Shown here piece by piece: positions 43,166 to 52,555 of a stretch of DNA of 64,000 nt. This stretch comes from Tessaracoccus sp. SD287 (GTDB taxonomy: Bacteria; Actinomycetota; Actinomycetes; Propionibacteriales; Propionibacteriaceae): assembly GCF_017355265.1 (NCBI RefSeq), contig NZ_JADIJQ010000004.1, positions 62,001-126,000 of the forward strand, given 5' to 3'. Both the position numbers and the translations under genes were made by a program. Position 1 is the stretch's first letter; the number at the start of each line of letters is the position of its first letter. The notes under the pieces are model-generated. The model ran no database searches. It had not been told where the DNA came from and was given only the letters and a program-made list of their open reading frames with translations.

Positions 43166-44286
43166 CGCCGTTCGACGCGGCCGGAGATCAGACAGGTCAC
43201 CTCGTAGCTGATGGTTCCCATCAGCTCGGCCATCTCGTCGGTGCCAATGAACTCGTTGCCCTGCCCACCCAGGCAGACGACCTCGTCACCAACGCGGTCG
43301 TCGGAGGAAGGACCCAGATCGATCATGGTCTGGTCCATGCAGACCCGTCCCACGATCGGCACCCGGCGACCGTTGATGATCATGGAACCCCGGTTCGAGT
43401 TGCGTCGGCTGAACCCGTCGGCGTAGCCGATCGGCACGGTGCCGATCCAGGTGTCGCTCGGCGCCGTCCAGCTGCGGCCGTAGCCGATGCTGGTGCCGGC
43501 GCTGACCCACTTGCGGAAGAACAGCCGCGACTGCAGCCGAATCGCCTGTCGCAGCGCCACCGTGCGCGGGGTGGTGGCATCGGGGTAGTAGCCGTACAGG
43601 GCGATCCCCGGACGGGCCAGGGTGAAGCCGCTCAGGTCATGCCCGAGCAGGGCGCCGGAGTTTGCGGCATGCACCCACCGCAGTCGACCACCCTCGTCCT
43701 GGATGGCGGCCACCACGCGGCGGAACTCGTCCAACTGCCGGGCGGTGAATCCGTGGTCGTCGGCCACGTCACTGGTGGCCAGGTGGGTGAAGACCCCGGT
43801 CAGGCGGACACCGGGCAGGGACCGGGCCAACCTCGCCAGCCGCACCCCGTCCTCGAGGGGGGCGCCGATCCGGCCCATGCCGGAGTCCAGCTTCAGGTGG
43901 ACGGCGACGCTGCCCGACCCGGCGGCCGCGGCGGCCTCACGGAGGGTGGCCTCGTCGACGACGGTCAGCTCGATGCCCGCGGCGACGGCGGCGTCGAGTT
44001 CGTCGGGCAGGCAGTGCGAGAGCTTCAGGATCGGCAGGCTGATCCCGGCGGCACGCAGTTCGACCGCCTCGGGGACGGTGGCGACGCCCAGCATCTCGGC
44101 GTGACCGGTGCGCTGCAGGTGGCGGCTGACCTCGACGGCCCCGTGGCCGTAGGCGTTGCCCTTGACCGCGGCCAGCAGGGCGGTGCCGGGGTCGACCCGG
44201 GTGCGCAGGGCACGCAGGTTGTCACCGATCGCCCGCAGGTCAATGGTGGCGGTGACGGGGGCGGACGCGGCGGGCATGGCGTCCAT
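43153..44286 (-). CDS. alr: Alanine racemase
   Basis: 377 aa. PLP lysine in AVKGNAYGHG (K42), the second catalytic Tyr in SIGYGRSW and the C-terminal beta domain with VCMDQTMIDLG and the closing EVTCLISGRVERRY. It makes D-alanine for peptidoglycan. The only - strand neighbour upstream is the EcsC gene, ending 9 nt before its start, so co-transcription is likely. Confidence 0.92.
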   Translation of the reverse strand: MDAMPAASAPVTATIDLRAIGDNLRALRTRVDPGTALLAAVKGNAYGHGAVEVSRHLQRTGHAEMLGVATVPEAVELRAAGISLPILKLSHCLPDELDAAVAAGIELTVVDEATLREAAAAAGSGSVAVHLKLDSGMGRIGAPLEDGVRLARLARSLPGVRLTGVFTHLATSDVADDHGFTARQLDEFRRVVAAIQDEGGRLRWVHAANSGALLGHDLSGFTLARPGIALYGYYPDATTPRTVALRQAIRLQSRLFFRKWVSAGTSIGYGRSWTAPSDTWIGTVPIGYADGFSRRNSNRGSMIINGRRVPIVGRVCMDQTMIDLGPSSDDRVGDEVVCLGGQGNEFIGTDEMAELMGTISYEVTCLISGRVERRYAE

Positions 44287-44295
44287 TCTGCCTCC

Positions 44296-44973
44296 TCAGC
44301 CGCTGCGGCGCCGGTCGGCGAACTCGGCCCGGGCGTAGCTGGCCACCGTGAAGGTCGACCAGCCGTCGGTGGCGGCCCCCACCCCGCCCCCGATGACGGG
44401 AATGCGACGGGCCAGCAGCACCCCCAACTTCTTGCCGCCCAGCAGTTGCATGAGCTGGCCGAGCACGTGCTGAGAAATGGTCGAGTCGAGTTCGGAGTCA
44501 AAGGCGGGTGCGGTCGCGATGGCCATGGGGGTCGAGGGCAGGTCACCGCTGCGGATCAGCTCGGTGGCATTGTTCTCGCCCAGCAGGCACATCAGGATCG
44601 CGCTGCGGACCCGGTTGTCGTCCAGGTCGTAGCCGCGCAGGTGGGCGATCGCGGCCACCATCCGGCACTGGATCACCGAGACCCCGGCCAGGTTGGCGGG
44701 CAGGGTGACCGCCATGGTGACCAGCCCGCCGAGATTGGTGGCGAAGCCCTGGGCGCCGGCCAGGGCGACGTGCTGGGTGACGAGGGCATCAATGGCCGAT
44801 TCGCGGTCGGGCTTCTTGCCAAGATGGGAGGCGGCAGCGTCCCGGGCCGAGGGCACACCGGCGGCCCCGTCGATGGCGAGCTCGAGCACCCGGCGCATTG
44901 CGCCACCAGCGGTGGGCCGGTACTTCTGCCCGGTGGCGATGAGCGCCTTGCCGATCTCGTTCGCCGTGGCCAT
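44296..44973 (-). CDS. EcsC-family protein
   Basis: 225 aa from the ATG at 44973 with AGGAGGC upstream; the open frame to 45282 is antisense to aat. EcsC landmarks: a long amphipathic region rich in Ala/Gly, LVTMAVTLPANLAGVSVIQCRMVAAIAHLRGYDL and the late KKLGVLLARRIPVIGGGVGAATDGWSTFTVASYA. EcsC proteins are membrane-associated with no settled biochemical role. Sits 9 nt before alr. Confidence 0.75.
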   Translation of the reverse strand: MATANEIGKALIATGQKYRPTAGGAMRRVLELAIDGAAGVPSARDAAASHLGKKPDRESAIDALVTQHVALAGAQGFATNLGGLVTMAVTLPANLAGVSVIQCRMVAAIAHLRGYDLDDNRVRSAILMCLLGENNATELIRSGDLPSTPMAIATAPAFDSELDSTISQHVLGQLMQLLGGKKLGVLLARRIPVIGGGVGAATDGWSTFTVASYARAEFADRRRSG

Positions 44974-45119
44974 GGTGCCTCCTGTGTCGGGTCGCGGGTG
45001 GGGCCACTCCAGCCTATGTGCTGGTGACCTCATCCACATGGGGTGCGACCCGGATTGAGCCCCGAGCGACACGGCCGCCGCGGCCGTGGACGCAGGCCCA
45101 GCAGTGGAACACTGGACGG

Positions 45120-45860
45120 GTGCTGCACCTGTTCGGACCCGAGAGCGAGTGGCCGCGTCAGGACCTGATCGCCTTCTCGGAGGAGTTCGATGCCTACCTG
45201 GCGTTGGCGGCCTACCGCAGCGGCGTCTTCCCCATGCCCCTGCTCGAGGGCGACCACCCGACCGACATGGGGTGGTGGTCACCCATGCACCGGGGCATCC
45301 TGCCCGTGGGTGGCCTGCGGGTCAGTCGCAGCCTGCGCAAGACGGCCCGGCGCTACACCACCACCGTCGACGTGGCCTTCGACGAGGTGATGGCACGATG
45401 CGCCGACCCCAGCCGCGAGGGTGGCTGGATCACCGACGGCGTCGTCGAGGTCTACCGCTACTTCCACCAGCGCGGCGTGGCCCATTCCGTGGAGACCTGG
45501 GACGCCGCCGGCCGACTGGTGGGCGGCTTGTACGGCGTCAACGTCGGCGGGCTGTTCTCGGGGGAGTCAATGTTCCACGACCACGAGCTGGGCCGCGATG
45601 CCTCCAAGGTGGCCCTGGTGCGGCTGGTCCAGGAACTCGGCCGCGGAATCGAGCCCGACCTGCGCGACCAGGTGCGCCTGCTCGACATCCAGTGGCTGAC
45701 CCCGCACCTGGCCAGCCTGGGGGCCGTCGAGGTGTCCCGCAGCGACTACCTCGCCCGGCTCGAGCGAGTGTTGTCGGCCGACGCGCCCCGATTCCACCGC
45801 GGTGAGCAGCATCGTCGTAGCGTGGTGCCACGACAGCCGAGAGGGGACCAGCATGCCTGA
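45120..45860 (+). CDS. aat: Leucyl/phenylalanyl-tRNA-protein transferase
   Basis: 246 aa from the GTG at 45120, which gives the family length; AACACT 6 nt upstream could be a weak -10 for a leaderless message. Family motifs: AYRSGVFPMP, WWSPMHRGILP, VSRSLRKTARR, GGWITDGVVEVYRYFHQRGVAHSVE and SGESMFHDHELGRDASKVAL. It attaches Leu or Phe to proteins with N-terminal Arg/Lys, feeding the N-degron pathway. Its end overlaps the glycosylase start by 8 nt. Confidence 0.9.
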   Translation: MLHLFGPESEWPRQDLIAFSEEFDAYLALAAYRSGVFPMPLLEGDHPTDMGWWSPMHRGILPVGGLRVSRSLRKTARRYTTTVDVAFDEVMARCADPSREGGWITDGVVEVYRYFHQRGVAHSVETWDAAGRLVGGLYGVNVGGLFSGESMFHDHELGRDASKVALVRLVQELGRGIEPDLRDQVRLLDIQWLTPHLASLGAVEVSRSDYLARLERVLSADAPRFHRGEQHRRSVVPRQPRGDQHA

Positions 45861-46716
45861 ACTGCCCGAGGTCGAGGCGCTGCGCCGGTTCCTGGCCGAG
45901 GCCTGCGTGGGGCAGGCCATCGAACGGATCCAACTGGTGGCCTTCAGCGCGCTGAAGACGGTCAGCCCGCCGCTGGACGCGCTGCTGGGCCTGCAGATCA
46001 GCGGCGTGAACCGGTACGGAAAGTTCCTGGACATCGACGCCCAGGGCGTCCACCTGGTCTTTCACCTGGCTCGGGCGGGCTGGCTGCACTGGCGCGAGCA
46101 GATGCCCGACACCATGCTGCGGGCCGGCAAGGGGCCGATGGCGCTGCGGGTCCACCTGTCGAACGGTCAGGGCTTCGACCTGACCGAGGCGGGCACCCAG
46201 AAACACCTGGCCGTGCACGTGGTGACCGATCCCCACGACATCGCCATGGTCGCCACGCTCGGCCCCGACCCGATGGCCGCGTCCTTCACCGCCGACGACT
46301 TCGATGCGGTGCTGTCGACCGCCGGGCGCGCCCAGATCAAGGGCGTCCTCAAGGACCAGCGGTTGCTGGCCGGCATCGGGAACGCCTACTCCGACGAAAT
46401 CCTGCACGTGGCCAGGCTCAGCCCCTTCCACCCGTGCAGCTCCCTGACCCGGGAGCAGCGCGACCAGCTGCTGGTGACCATCCGCTCGGTGCTCACCGAG
46501 GCCATGGAGGCCACCGTGGGGGTCGGTGCCCAGAAGCTGAAGGACACCAAGCGCACCACCATGCGGGTGCACGGCAGGACCGGGCAACCCTGCCCGGTGT
46601 GCCAGACGCCGATCGCGGAGGTCTCCTTCGCCGACAGTTCGCTGCAGTACTGCCCGGGATGCCAGACCGGCGGCAAACCGCTGGCCGACCGTCGCCTCTC
46701 TAAGCTGCTGAAGTAG
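45853..46716 (+). CDS. Fpg/Nei-family DNA glycosylase
   Basis: 287 aa from the ATG at 45853, giving the obligatory N-terminus MPELPEVE with Pro2/Glu3 as catalytic residues. RYGKFLDI supplies the beta-clamp lysine, GIGNAYSDEILH the H2TH segment, and CPVCQ...YCPGCQ a zinc finger with four Cys. Removes oxidised bases and cuts the abasic site. Whether it is Fpg or Nei type cannot be settled by eye. Translationally coupled to aat. Confidence 0.87.
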   Translation: MPELPEVEALRRFLAEACVGQAIERIQLVAFSALKTVSPPLDALLGLQISGVNRYGKFLDIDAQGVHLVFHLARAGWLHWREQMPDTMLRAGKGPMALRVHLSNGQGFDLTEAGTQKHLAVHVVTDPHDIAMVATLGPDPMAASFTADDFDAVLSTAGRAQIKGVLKDQRLLAGIGNAYSDEILHVARLSPFHPCSSLTREQRDQLLVTIRSVLTEAMEATVGVGAQKLKDTKRTTMRVHGRTGQPCPVCQTPIAEVSFADSSLQYCPGCQTGGKPLADRRLSKLLK

Positions 46717-46757
46717 CCTCGTGCCTGCGGTGGCCAGCGAGTGCCGGGACGCGACAG

Positions 46758-46781
46758 GGCCCCGGTCCGAGGACCGGGGCC
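46758..46781. terminator. Hairpin between glycosylase and ESX genes
   Basis: GGCCCCGGTCC and GGACCGGGGCC are exact reverse complements around GA; shared by the convergent glycosylase and WXG100 genes. Confidence 0.75.
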
Positions 46782-46806
46782 ACGTCAGGGTCACCAGGGA
46801 GCAGCG

Positions 46807-47097
46807 TCAGCTCCAGCGCGACTGGATGCTCTTCTCGTTGGCGTCGTAGCCCTCCGAGATCGAGGTCATCACCACGCCCATCTTGTTGACGATCTCGCTC
46901 ATCTTCAGAGCGGACTGGTCCCACTGGCGCTGCACCTCGCTGTAGGCGGCGCGAGCGGCGCCATCCCACTCCGAGAGGTGCTGGTTGAGGTCACCCTTGA
47001 GGCTGTCCAGGGTGTCGTTGAGGTTGGTGTGAGCCTTCTTGAGGCTGCCGATGCCCTGCTGCATCGCCGCAGAGTTGACAAGAGTGAAGTCGCCCAT
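46807..47097 (-). CDS. WXG100 protein (ESAT-6-like)
   Basis: 96 aa, the standard length. Two helices joined by the turn WDG (residues about 44-46), and a C-terminal YDANE that fits the YxxxD/E type VII export signal. WXG100 proteins form antiparallel dimers secreted by ESX machinery. The partner gene lies 34 nt upstream on the same strand; by mycobacterial order this second gene corresponds to EsxA. Confidence 0.9.
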   Translation of the reverse strand: MGDFTLVNSAAMQQGIGSLKKAHTNLNDTLDSLKGDLNQHLSEWDGAARAAYSEVQRQWDQSALKMSEIVNKMGVVMTSISEGYDANEKSIQSRWS

Positions 47098-47131
47098 GAT
47101 GTTCTCCTAAGGTCTCGTGGTTGTCAGCAGC

Positions 47132-47440
47132 TCAGAGCATGCCGAGGATGGGGTTGGTGGCAGCCTTCTGTTCCTCTTCGGTCTGCGTGTAGCTGACCTG
47201 TGAGCCGACGAGCTTCTGGTGGATGTCGTCAAGACCCTTCTTGACCTTTTCGAACTCGCCGTCGAACTGGGTGTAGGCGCCGTAGAAGGCGTCGGAGGCC
47301 TGACCCTTCCAGCCGGTGCGCAGCTGGTTGATCTCGCCGGAGAGGGCGTTCTGGAGGGCGTGGATCTTGCCGTGGGCGTCCTCGACCTGGCCCGCGGCGG
47401 TCTGCATAGAGGCGCGGTTGACCTGACTCTGTCCCGACAT
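47132..47440 (-). CDS. WXG100 protein (CFP-10-like)
   Basis: 102 aa from the ATG at 47440 with AGGAAAGG upstream; the frame extends to 47518 without support. Turn motif WKG and C-terminal YTQTE signal. First gene of the pair, matching the position of esxB. Both proteins carry an YxxxE motif, whereas in M. tuberculosis ESX-1 only the CFP-10 partner has the defined signal. Confidence 0.9.
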   Translation of the reverse strand: MSGQSQVNRASMQTAAGQVEDAHGKIHALQNALSGEINQLRTGWKGQASDAFYGAYTQFDGEFEKVKKGLDDIHQKLVGSQVSYTQTEEEQKAATNPILGML

Positions 47441-47622
47441 GGCGTTACCTTTCCTGATGGGGGGCCGAGAGGTTTCTCGACTGTGGTTGCTCCCCTGTGA
47501 TGCTGGCAGGGAACTCAATGGTTCTGGAAAAAACAGTAGGGCGCGGCAGGGTCACTTGGCTGGGCCACGGCCGGACTGGACGACGGCCGTCGGGACGCCC
47601 GCAGGATGTGCGCCAGTCGGGG
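47441..47622. other. Intergenic region before the WXG100 operon
   Basis: 182 bp downstream of eccB and upstream of the WXG100 pair on the same strand. On the - strand it has a TACTGT box (47533-47538) followed by a T-rich run, a plausible promoter separating esx expression from eccB. No coding potential seen. Confidence 0.35.
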
Positions 47623-48999
47623 TCAAACGGTGGTGATCGACGCCCTGGAGAGGTCCACCCCGGCCGGCAGCCCCGTCGGGAAGAGGTTCAGGACCCCCTC
47701 GGGAACCCGGCCCACCGGGGTGTCTGGACCGTAGCCCAGCGCCAGCCGCGAGGCCTGGTCGGGGATGCCGTAGATCTTGCCGTTGGTGACCAGGAAGGTG
47801 GCCGTCTGCTCCCCGCGCAACGTCTGGTTCTGCAGGATCGCGCCGCTGAGGGTGTCCATCTCGATCAGGTCGGCCTTGTTGCCCACCGGGTTGACCAGCG
47901 TGGCCGGCCGGGTGGGGGTGGGGGCCCCAATGGTGATGTTCGGCCAGGTCTGGTCGCCGCCAACGTAACTGGCGCACAGCGAGAGCTGGTCGACGCTGCC
48001 GATGTTGGTCGGGCCCTGCGGACGGCCGAAGGGCAGTCCGCTGGTGCCGAAGGTGGTGGTGTTGTCGGCGAACTGGGAGTAGTCGGACTCGGAGATGGGC
48101 GTGGCCTCGGGGGTGCCGGTGGCCACCATCAGCCGCATGTCGAGGTAGGACAGGCGCACCAGCCCGTCATTGAGTTGCACGTAGTAGCGAGTCTCGGCGT
48201 CATCGGGGGCCCCGATGCGGGTCAGCGTGCCGATCGTCCAGTTGCCGCGCACGGGCTTGCCGCCGGCACCGGGAATCTCGCGTCGCTCGATGGGGTGACC
48301 GAAGGGCAGCGAGGCCAGCCAGGCATTGTTCACCCGGAACAGCGGCAGGTTCTCGATCAGCGGCGAGACGGTGCCCTGGTTGAGCAGCTTGTGGCTGGTG
48401 CCGTTCATCACGATGTACTGCTGGCCGTCGGGGGTTTCGACGGCGATGTCGACCGAACTGGTCGAGGCCGGAGCCCGGTTGCCGATCTGGACGGTCAGGA
48501 AGCGGGCGCCGGTGGGGTTGGGTTCGGTGGCGCAGACCCGCAGCGGAAAGGGCGTGATGTTGGCCGGCAGCGGCAACTGGTAGGGCGCCTGGGGGATGCC
48601 CTGACGGGGCCGCTGCTTGATGCCGAGCAGGTCGGCGCTCTTCACGGTCACCATGTCGGGCTCGGCGCCATTGCCGGCCTGCAGCCGCGCCGAGACGACA
48701 TCGTTCATCGGGACCAGCGAGTCGGTGGCGTCGTCCCAGACGAACAACTCACCCGAACCGCTGTCATGGATGACCACCCCGGTCTTCTGCCACTGGTCGG
48801 TGGTGACCTGCTTGCGGATCAACCCGAAGACGGCGAACCCGGCCAGCAACACCACGCCGATCAGCAACGAGACAAAGGTGGCGGTGCCCACCCGGCGCAG
48901 CGGCGGGGACTGGTCGTCCGGGTTGCGGGTGACCAGGGCCGAGACCAGTCGTTGGGTCGTGAACGAATGGGCCTTCAACAGGTCCTTGCGCGACGCCAC
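47623..48999 (-). CDS. eccB: Type VII secretion protein EccB
   Basis: 458 aa from the GTG at 48999, preceded by AAGGAGG. The cytoplasmic head ASRKDLLKAHSFTTQRLVSALV is an EccB signature. A single transmembrane helix (about 40-65) and a large extracytoplasmic domain follow, with two Cys (LRVCATE, LSLCASY) likely in a disulphide. EccB is a membrane-complex core subunit that contacts EccC, EccD and the periplasm. It is divergently arranged with eccE; the 264-bp gap at 49000-49263 holds both promoters. Confidence 0.92.
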   Translation of the reverse strand: MASRKDLLKAHSFTTQRLVSALVTRNPDDQSPPLRRVGTATFVSLLIGVVLLAGFAVFGLIRKQVTTDQWQKTGVVIHDSGSGELFVWDDATDSLVPMNDVVSARLQAGNGAEPDMVTVKSADLLGIKQRPRQGIPQAPYQLPLPANITPFPLRVCATEPNPTGARFLTVQIGNRAPASTSSVDIAVETPDGQQYIVMNGTSHKLLNQGTVSPLIENLPLFRVNNAWLASLPFGHPIERREIPGAGGKPVRGNWTIGTLTRIGAPDDAETRYYVQLNDGLVRLSYLDMRLMVATGTPEATPISESDYSQFADNTTTFGTSGLPFGRPQGPTNIGSVDQLSLCASYVGGDQTWPNITIGAPTPTRPATLVNPVGNKADLIEMDTLSGAILQNQTLRGEQTATFLVTNGKIYGIPDQASRLALGYGPDTPVGRVPEGVLNLFPTGLPAGVDLSRASITTV

Positions 49000-49220
49000 C
49001 GTGCCTCCTTCACTGGTCCTGGGCGACACCTGCGTGCCTGCTGGGGTCGGATACTCAGGTCATCCCCATTCTGTTCCCCGGGGGGTTCACGTCGGGACGA
49101 ATGCCGAGCCGGACCTGTGCCACCCTAATTGCTGTCCACCGGCACGGCCAACGCCGAGGACCTCACCAGGCAGGCGTGAACCGACGTGCCGCAGGCCCCT
49201 CGGTTCGCCCCCGCGGCCCC

Positions 49221-49226
49221 TAGAGT
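49221..49226 (+). promoter_or_regulatory. Probable -10 of the eccE transcript
   Basis: TAGAGT lies 37 nt before the eccE ATG and is followed by a leader with AGGAGGA, so this message is not leaderless. Confidence 0.4.
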
Positions 49227-49263
49227 AGGCGCGAGCAGCGCGGGCGAACATCCAGGAGGACCC

Positions 49264-50439
49264 ATGGCACGAGCGGCCCAACTGGCAGTACGGACGCCGC
49301 GGCGACTCACCACCCGCTTCTGGATGCGGTCATTGGGCTGGGAGTTGGCGATCGCAGCCGCGGTCCTGTTCGCCCTGACCAGCACCCGCAACGGCTACCT
49401 CATCGCCGGGGTGGTCGCCGGGGTGGCACTGCTGGTGGGCATCCCCGTCAAGGGCCGCAGCCTGATCGGCTGGGCCGACACGGCGCTCGGCTACCTGCGA
49501 CGCCGCGGCGAACAGATCGACGAACCCGCCGACATGCCCGTCGACCTGGTGCCGCTGGCCCAGTGGGTGCCCGGCCTCACCGTCAACCAGACCCGCTCGG
49601 CGCAGGGTGCCGAGGTCGGCGTGGTCACCGACGGACGCAGCTGGACCGGGGTGCTGGCGCTGAACTCCGACGACGTCCTGGTCGCGGACTCCGGGGAGAA
49701 GATCGACCTGGACGCCCTGTCCGGACTGACCCGCCAGGATGACATCGTCTTCGCCGGTCTGCAGGTGGTCACCTACACCGTGCCCGCCCCTGTCGGGGTC
49801 CTGTTCCCGGACGGATCGCCCGCGCCGTCGGCCTACACCGAGGTGTCCGGGGCCGACATGCCCCCCGCGGTACGGATGACCTGGCTGTGCGTGCGACTGG
49901 ACCCGCGCCTGTGCCTGGAGGCCGTGGCCCGCCGGGGTGCCTCCACCGACGGCATCTACGCCACCCTGCGCTTCGGCATGCACCGCGTGCAGGCGGCCCT
50001 CAAGCGCCAGGGCATCGTCACCCGGGCGCTGACCCCCCTGGAGATCTATGACGTCCTGTCGCTGACCAGCGGCTCGACTCCCGACCACGGGGAACACCGC
50101 TCCAGTGAGGAGTGGACGACCTGGCAGTGCGACGGGCTGTCCCACACCGGACGCCACGTGCGCAGTTGGGGCTCCACCAAGTCCCTCGGCTACCAGGCGT
50201 TGTTGCAGGCGCTGAACAACGCGCCGGTGCTGTTCGCGGTGACGTCCTTCACCCTGGACGCCGCCTCCCGGGCGACCGGTGCCGTCCGGCTCGCCGCACC
50301 CACCGCCGAGCAGGCCACCGCGGCCGCCGACGTCCTGGCCGCGGCCCTGCCGACGTCGGTGAAGCTCTCCTTCGCCGGCGGCGCGCAGGTGCCCGCGATG
50401 CTGGCCACCGTGCCCCTCGGGAAGCAGGTTGAACGATGA
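49264..50439 (+). CDS. eccE: Type VII secretion protein EccE
   Basis: 391 aa from the ATG at 49264 with AGGAGGA. Two adjacent transmembrane helices (about 25-62) are followed by a cytoplasmic domain, the EccE layout. EccE sits at the periphery of the ESX membrane complex. The next gene starts 4 nt before this one's stop. Identification rests on topology, length and locus; sequence motifs for EccE are weak, so confidence is a little lower. Confidence 0.82.
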   Translation: MARAAQLAVRTPRRLTTRFWMRSLGWELAIAAAVLFALTSTRNGYLIAGVVAGVALLVGIPVKGRSLIGWADTALGYLRRRGEQIDEPADMPVDLVPLAQWVPGLTVNQTRSAQGAEVGVVTDGRSWTGVLALNSDDVLVADSGEKIDLDALSGLTRQDDIVFAGLQVVTYTVPAPVGVLFPDGSPAPSAYTEVSGADMPPAVRMTWLCVRLDPRLCLEAVARRGASTDGIYATLRFGMHRVQAALKRQGIVTRALTPLEIYDVLSLTSGSTPDHGEHRSSEEWTTWQCDGLSHTGRHVRSWGSTKSLGYQALLQALNNAPVLFAVTSFTLDAASRATGAVRLAAPTAEQATAAADVLAAALPTSVKLSFAGGAQVPAMLATVPLGKQVER

Positions 50440-51113
50440 GCAGTCCCACGACGACCAGCACCAGCAGCGAGTGGCGGCTGCCGCCCGTCGAGGCCACCGG
50501 CAAGTCCGCCGTGGTCCGGACCGGTCCCAGCGGTGTGGTGCTGGGCCGCACCAACCGGGCCGAGGTCTCCTTGCGGCTGTTCCGCCCCCAGGGCACCCGG
50601 ATGTTCCTGGCCGCCCCTGACTACGCCACCTGGCTGCTGGTCTTCCGCGCCGCCTGCCTGGGGGCGCACATCACCATCGTCGCCAGCGACCACCGCAACT
50701 GGAAGTCACTGGCCGAGTCGATCCGGCGGGTGGGTGGGACCGCTGACCTGCTCAGCCGCGGCGACAAGGTGCCCGGTCAGGGCCGCCCGTATCGTCCGAG
50801 CCTGGTCGTCGACGACGCCGACGGCAACGAGTCGACCCAGGTGGCCGTCGGCGCCTGGCAGGCGATCGCGGTCATCGGGGACGTCTCGGCCGGCTCGGCG
50901 GTGCACTCGCTGCGCAACTGCGACCTGGCCCTGCTCGGGCAGGTCGACGCGAAGGGGCTGGACAACGTCCGCCGTGCCTACGTGCTGAGCCAGGCACAGC
51001 TGCGCCAGGCCAGCAATCTGGGTGCCAGTGACGTGGTGCTGGCGATGCCACGCCGCACGACCCGGGTCTCGATGCCGCCCGGGCCCCAGGAATACCGGCT
51101 GCTCTTCACCTAG
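50436..51113 (+). CDS. Uncharacterised protein coupled to eccE
   Basis: 225 aa, ATGA overlap with eccE. No recognised domain. It begins with a Ser/Thr-rich disordered head. A mixed alpha/beta body follows (RMFLAAPDYATWLLVFRAACLGAHITIVASDHRNW; AWQAIAVIGDVSAG; CDLALLGQVD) and suggests a Rossmann-like or P-loop-related fold without a Walker motif. No signal peptide or membrane helix, so cytosolic. Strict coupling to eccE suggests a cytosolic accessory of the secretion complex, for example a substrate adaptor replacing EspG, which is absent. That role is speculation. Confidence 0.6.
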   Translation: MSSPTTTSTSSEWRLPPVEATGKSAVVRTGPSGVVLGRTNRAEVSLRLFRPQGTRMFLAAPDYATWLLVFRAACLGAHITIVASDHRNWKSLAESIRRVGGTADLLSRGDKVPGQGRPYRPSLVVDDADGNESTQVAVGAWQAIAVIGDVSAGSAVHSLRNCDLALLGQVDAKGLDNVRRAYVLSQAQLRQASNLGASDVVLAMPRRTTRVSMPPGPQEYRLLFT

Positions 51114-51136
51114 GGCCATCCGGGCGGTGGGGCTGC

Positions 51137-52555
51137 TCAGCCGCTGGTCATGCCGCGGAAGCGGGCGTACATGTCGAGGGCGGCGAGCACCAGGGGGATG
51201 ATCGCCATGATCGAGAGCCACTCCAGGATGTCCCCGACCCGACCCCAGACGGGGCTCGGCACCTTGTTGTAGACGGCGGTGGCAAAGAACGTCAGGGCCA
51301 GGATCAGCACCACTGACAGCCCGAAACCGGCAGCCACCTGCACCAGCAGGGGGTAGCGGCTGATGCCAATGACGAAGGCCAGCAGCAGCATGGCGGTGCC
51401 GGTGCCCATCAGGGCCAGACGTTGTTGCAGTCCCACGAAGGCATTCGAGCGCAGCGTCAGGGCGGTGCCGATGACGGCCACCAGCAGCAGTTCCCACAGC
51501 TCGCGGGTGAGCAGCACCGGCAGGGCCAGGAACAGTGCGGCCAGGCTGGTGGCCGTCAGGAAGCTGGCGAGCAGCCGGTCGGCCAGCAGGGCACGCGAGA
51601 CGATGTCGTTCTGCACCGGTGTCTCGTCAGCCAGCATCGTCTCGGCGTCGGGGGGCAGCGCCGGCAGCGCGATCTGGGCCAGCTTGTAGCTCCAGGTCGG
51701 CAGAAGGGCGGTGATGGCCACCAGGAGGCACAGGCCCACCAGGCAGATGGTCCCGAAGTGCTCGGGCAGCACCGTCATGGTCGAGCCGGCCAGCAGCACC
51801 AGCAGCGCCGTCATGGCCGCGGTGAACAGCGGCATCACGCTGACCTGGGCGGCGATCGCCACCGCTGCGGCGACGACCAGCACGAAGGCGGCACCGACGG
51901 TCAGGCGCAGCGGCACGCTGGCGTCGTCGGGCAGCAGGTTGTAGCCCGACAGGAACGACAGGGCCACCGAACCCCAGGCCAGGGCGGTGGCCACCCGGTA
52001 CTCACCGACCGCGCGGGAGACCGAGATGGCGGCGATGGCGCCGGCGAAAGCGAGCAGGCCGCAGCCGATCGCCCCCCACAGCACGTGGTCACCGACCGGT
52101 GCCAGCAGCCGTCCCAGGGTGGCCATCATGTCCGGATCGAGGGGTTGGGTGATCACCATCAGCGGCAACCCCACCATCAGCACCAGCACCAGCCCCAACG
52201 CGAACCGCTGGGAGTGCTTGGGGAGCCACGACGGACGCTGCGCGGTGGTGGTGGCCACCGCGTCGATCACGTCGTCGAAGGCGGCGTCGGGCAGCGCATT
52301 CTCGCGCTGGCGCAGGTGCAGGGTCTCCCCGTCGCTGATGGACAGCTTGTTGACCCGGGCGGTGGGATCAAGCGGATCCTCGCCGAAACGCTGCAGCACC
52401 CAGGTGTGGACCGCGTCAGTGGTGTTGCTGGCCTCGAAGCCGGCGAACTTCACGATGCTCGGCATCAGTTCACCGAGGGTCACCGAACCGGGTAACGCCA
52501 GGTCGACCCGACGGTTCGGGGAAATGATCGTCACCCGCGCCAGGTCCTCGTCCAT
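51137..52555 (-). CDS. eccD: Type VII secretion protein EccD
   Basis: 472 aa from the ATG at 52555 (GTG at 52567 is possible; no strong ribosome site). A ubiquitin-like YukD domain (about 1-85: ARVTIISPNRRVDLALPGSVTLGELMPSIVKFAG) is followed by eleven or so transmembrane helices, as in EccD pores. It converges on the uncharacterised eccE partner (23 nt apart) and diverges from eccC. Confidence 0.92.
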   Translation of the reverse strand: MDEDLARVTIISPNRRVDLALPGSVTLGELMPSIVKFAGFEASNTTDAVHTWVLQRFGEDPLDPTARVNKLSISDGETLHLRQRENALPDAAFDDVIDAVATTTAQRPSWLPKHSQRFALGLVLVLMVGLPLMVITQPLDPDMMATLGRLLAPVGDHVLWGAIGCGLLAFAGAIAAISVSRAVGEYRVATALAWGSVALSFLSGYNLLPDDASVPLRLTVGAAFVLVVAAAVAIAAQVSVMPLFTAAMTALLVLLAGSTMTVLPEHFGTICLVGLCLLVAITALLPTWSYKLAQIALPALPPDAETMLADETPVQNDIVSRALLADRLLASFLTATSLAALFLALPVLLTRELWELLLVAVIGTALTLRSNAFVGLQQRLALMGTGTAMLLLAFVIGISRYPLLVQVAAGFGLSVVLILALTFFATAVYNKVPSPVWGRVGDILEWLSIMAIIPLVLAALDMYARFRGMTSG

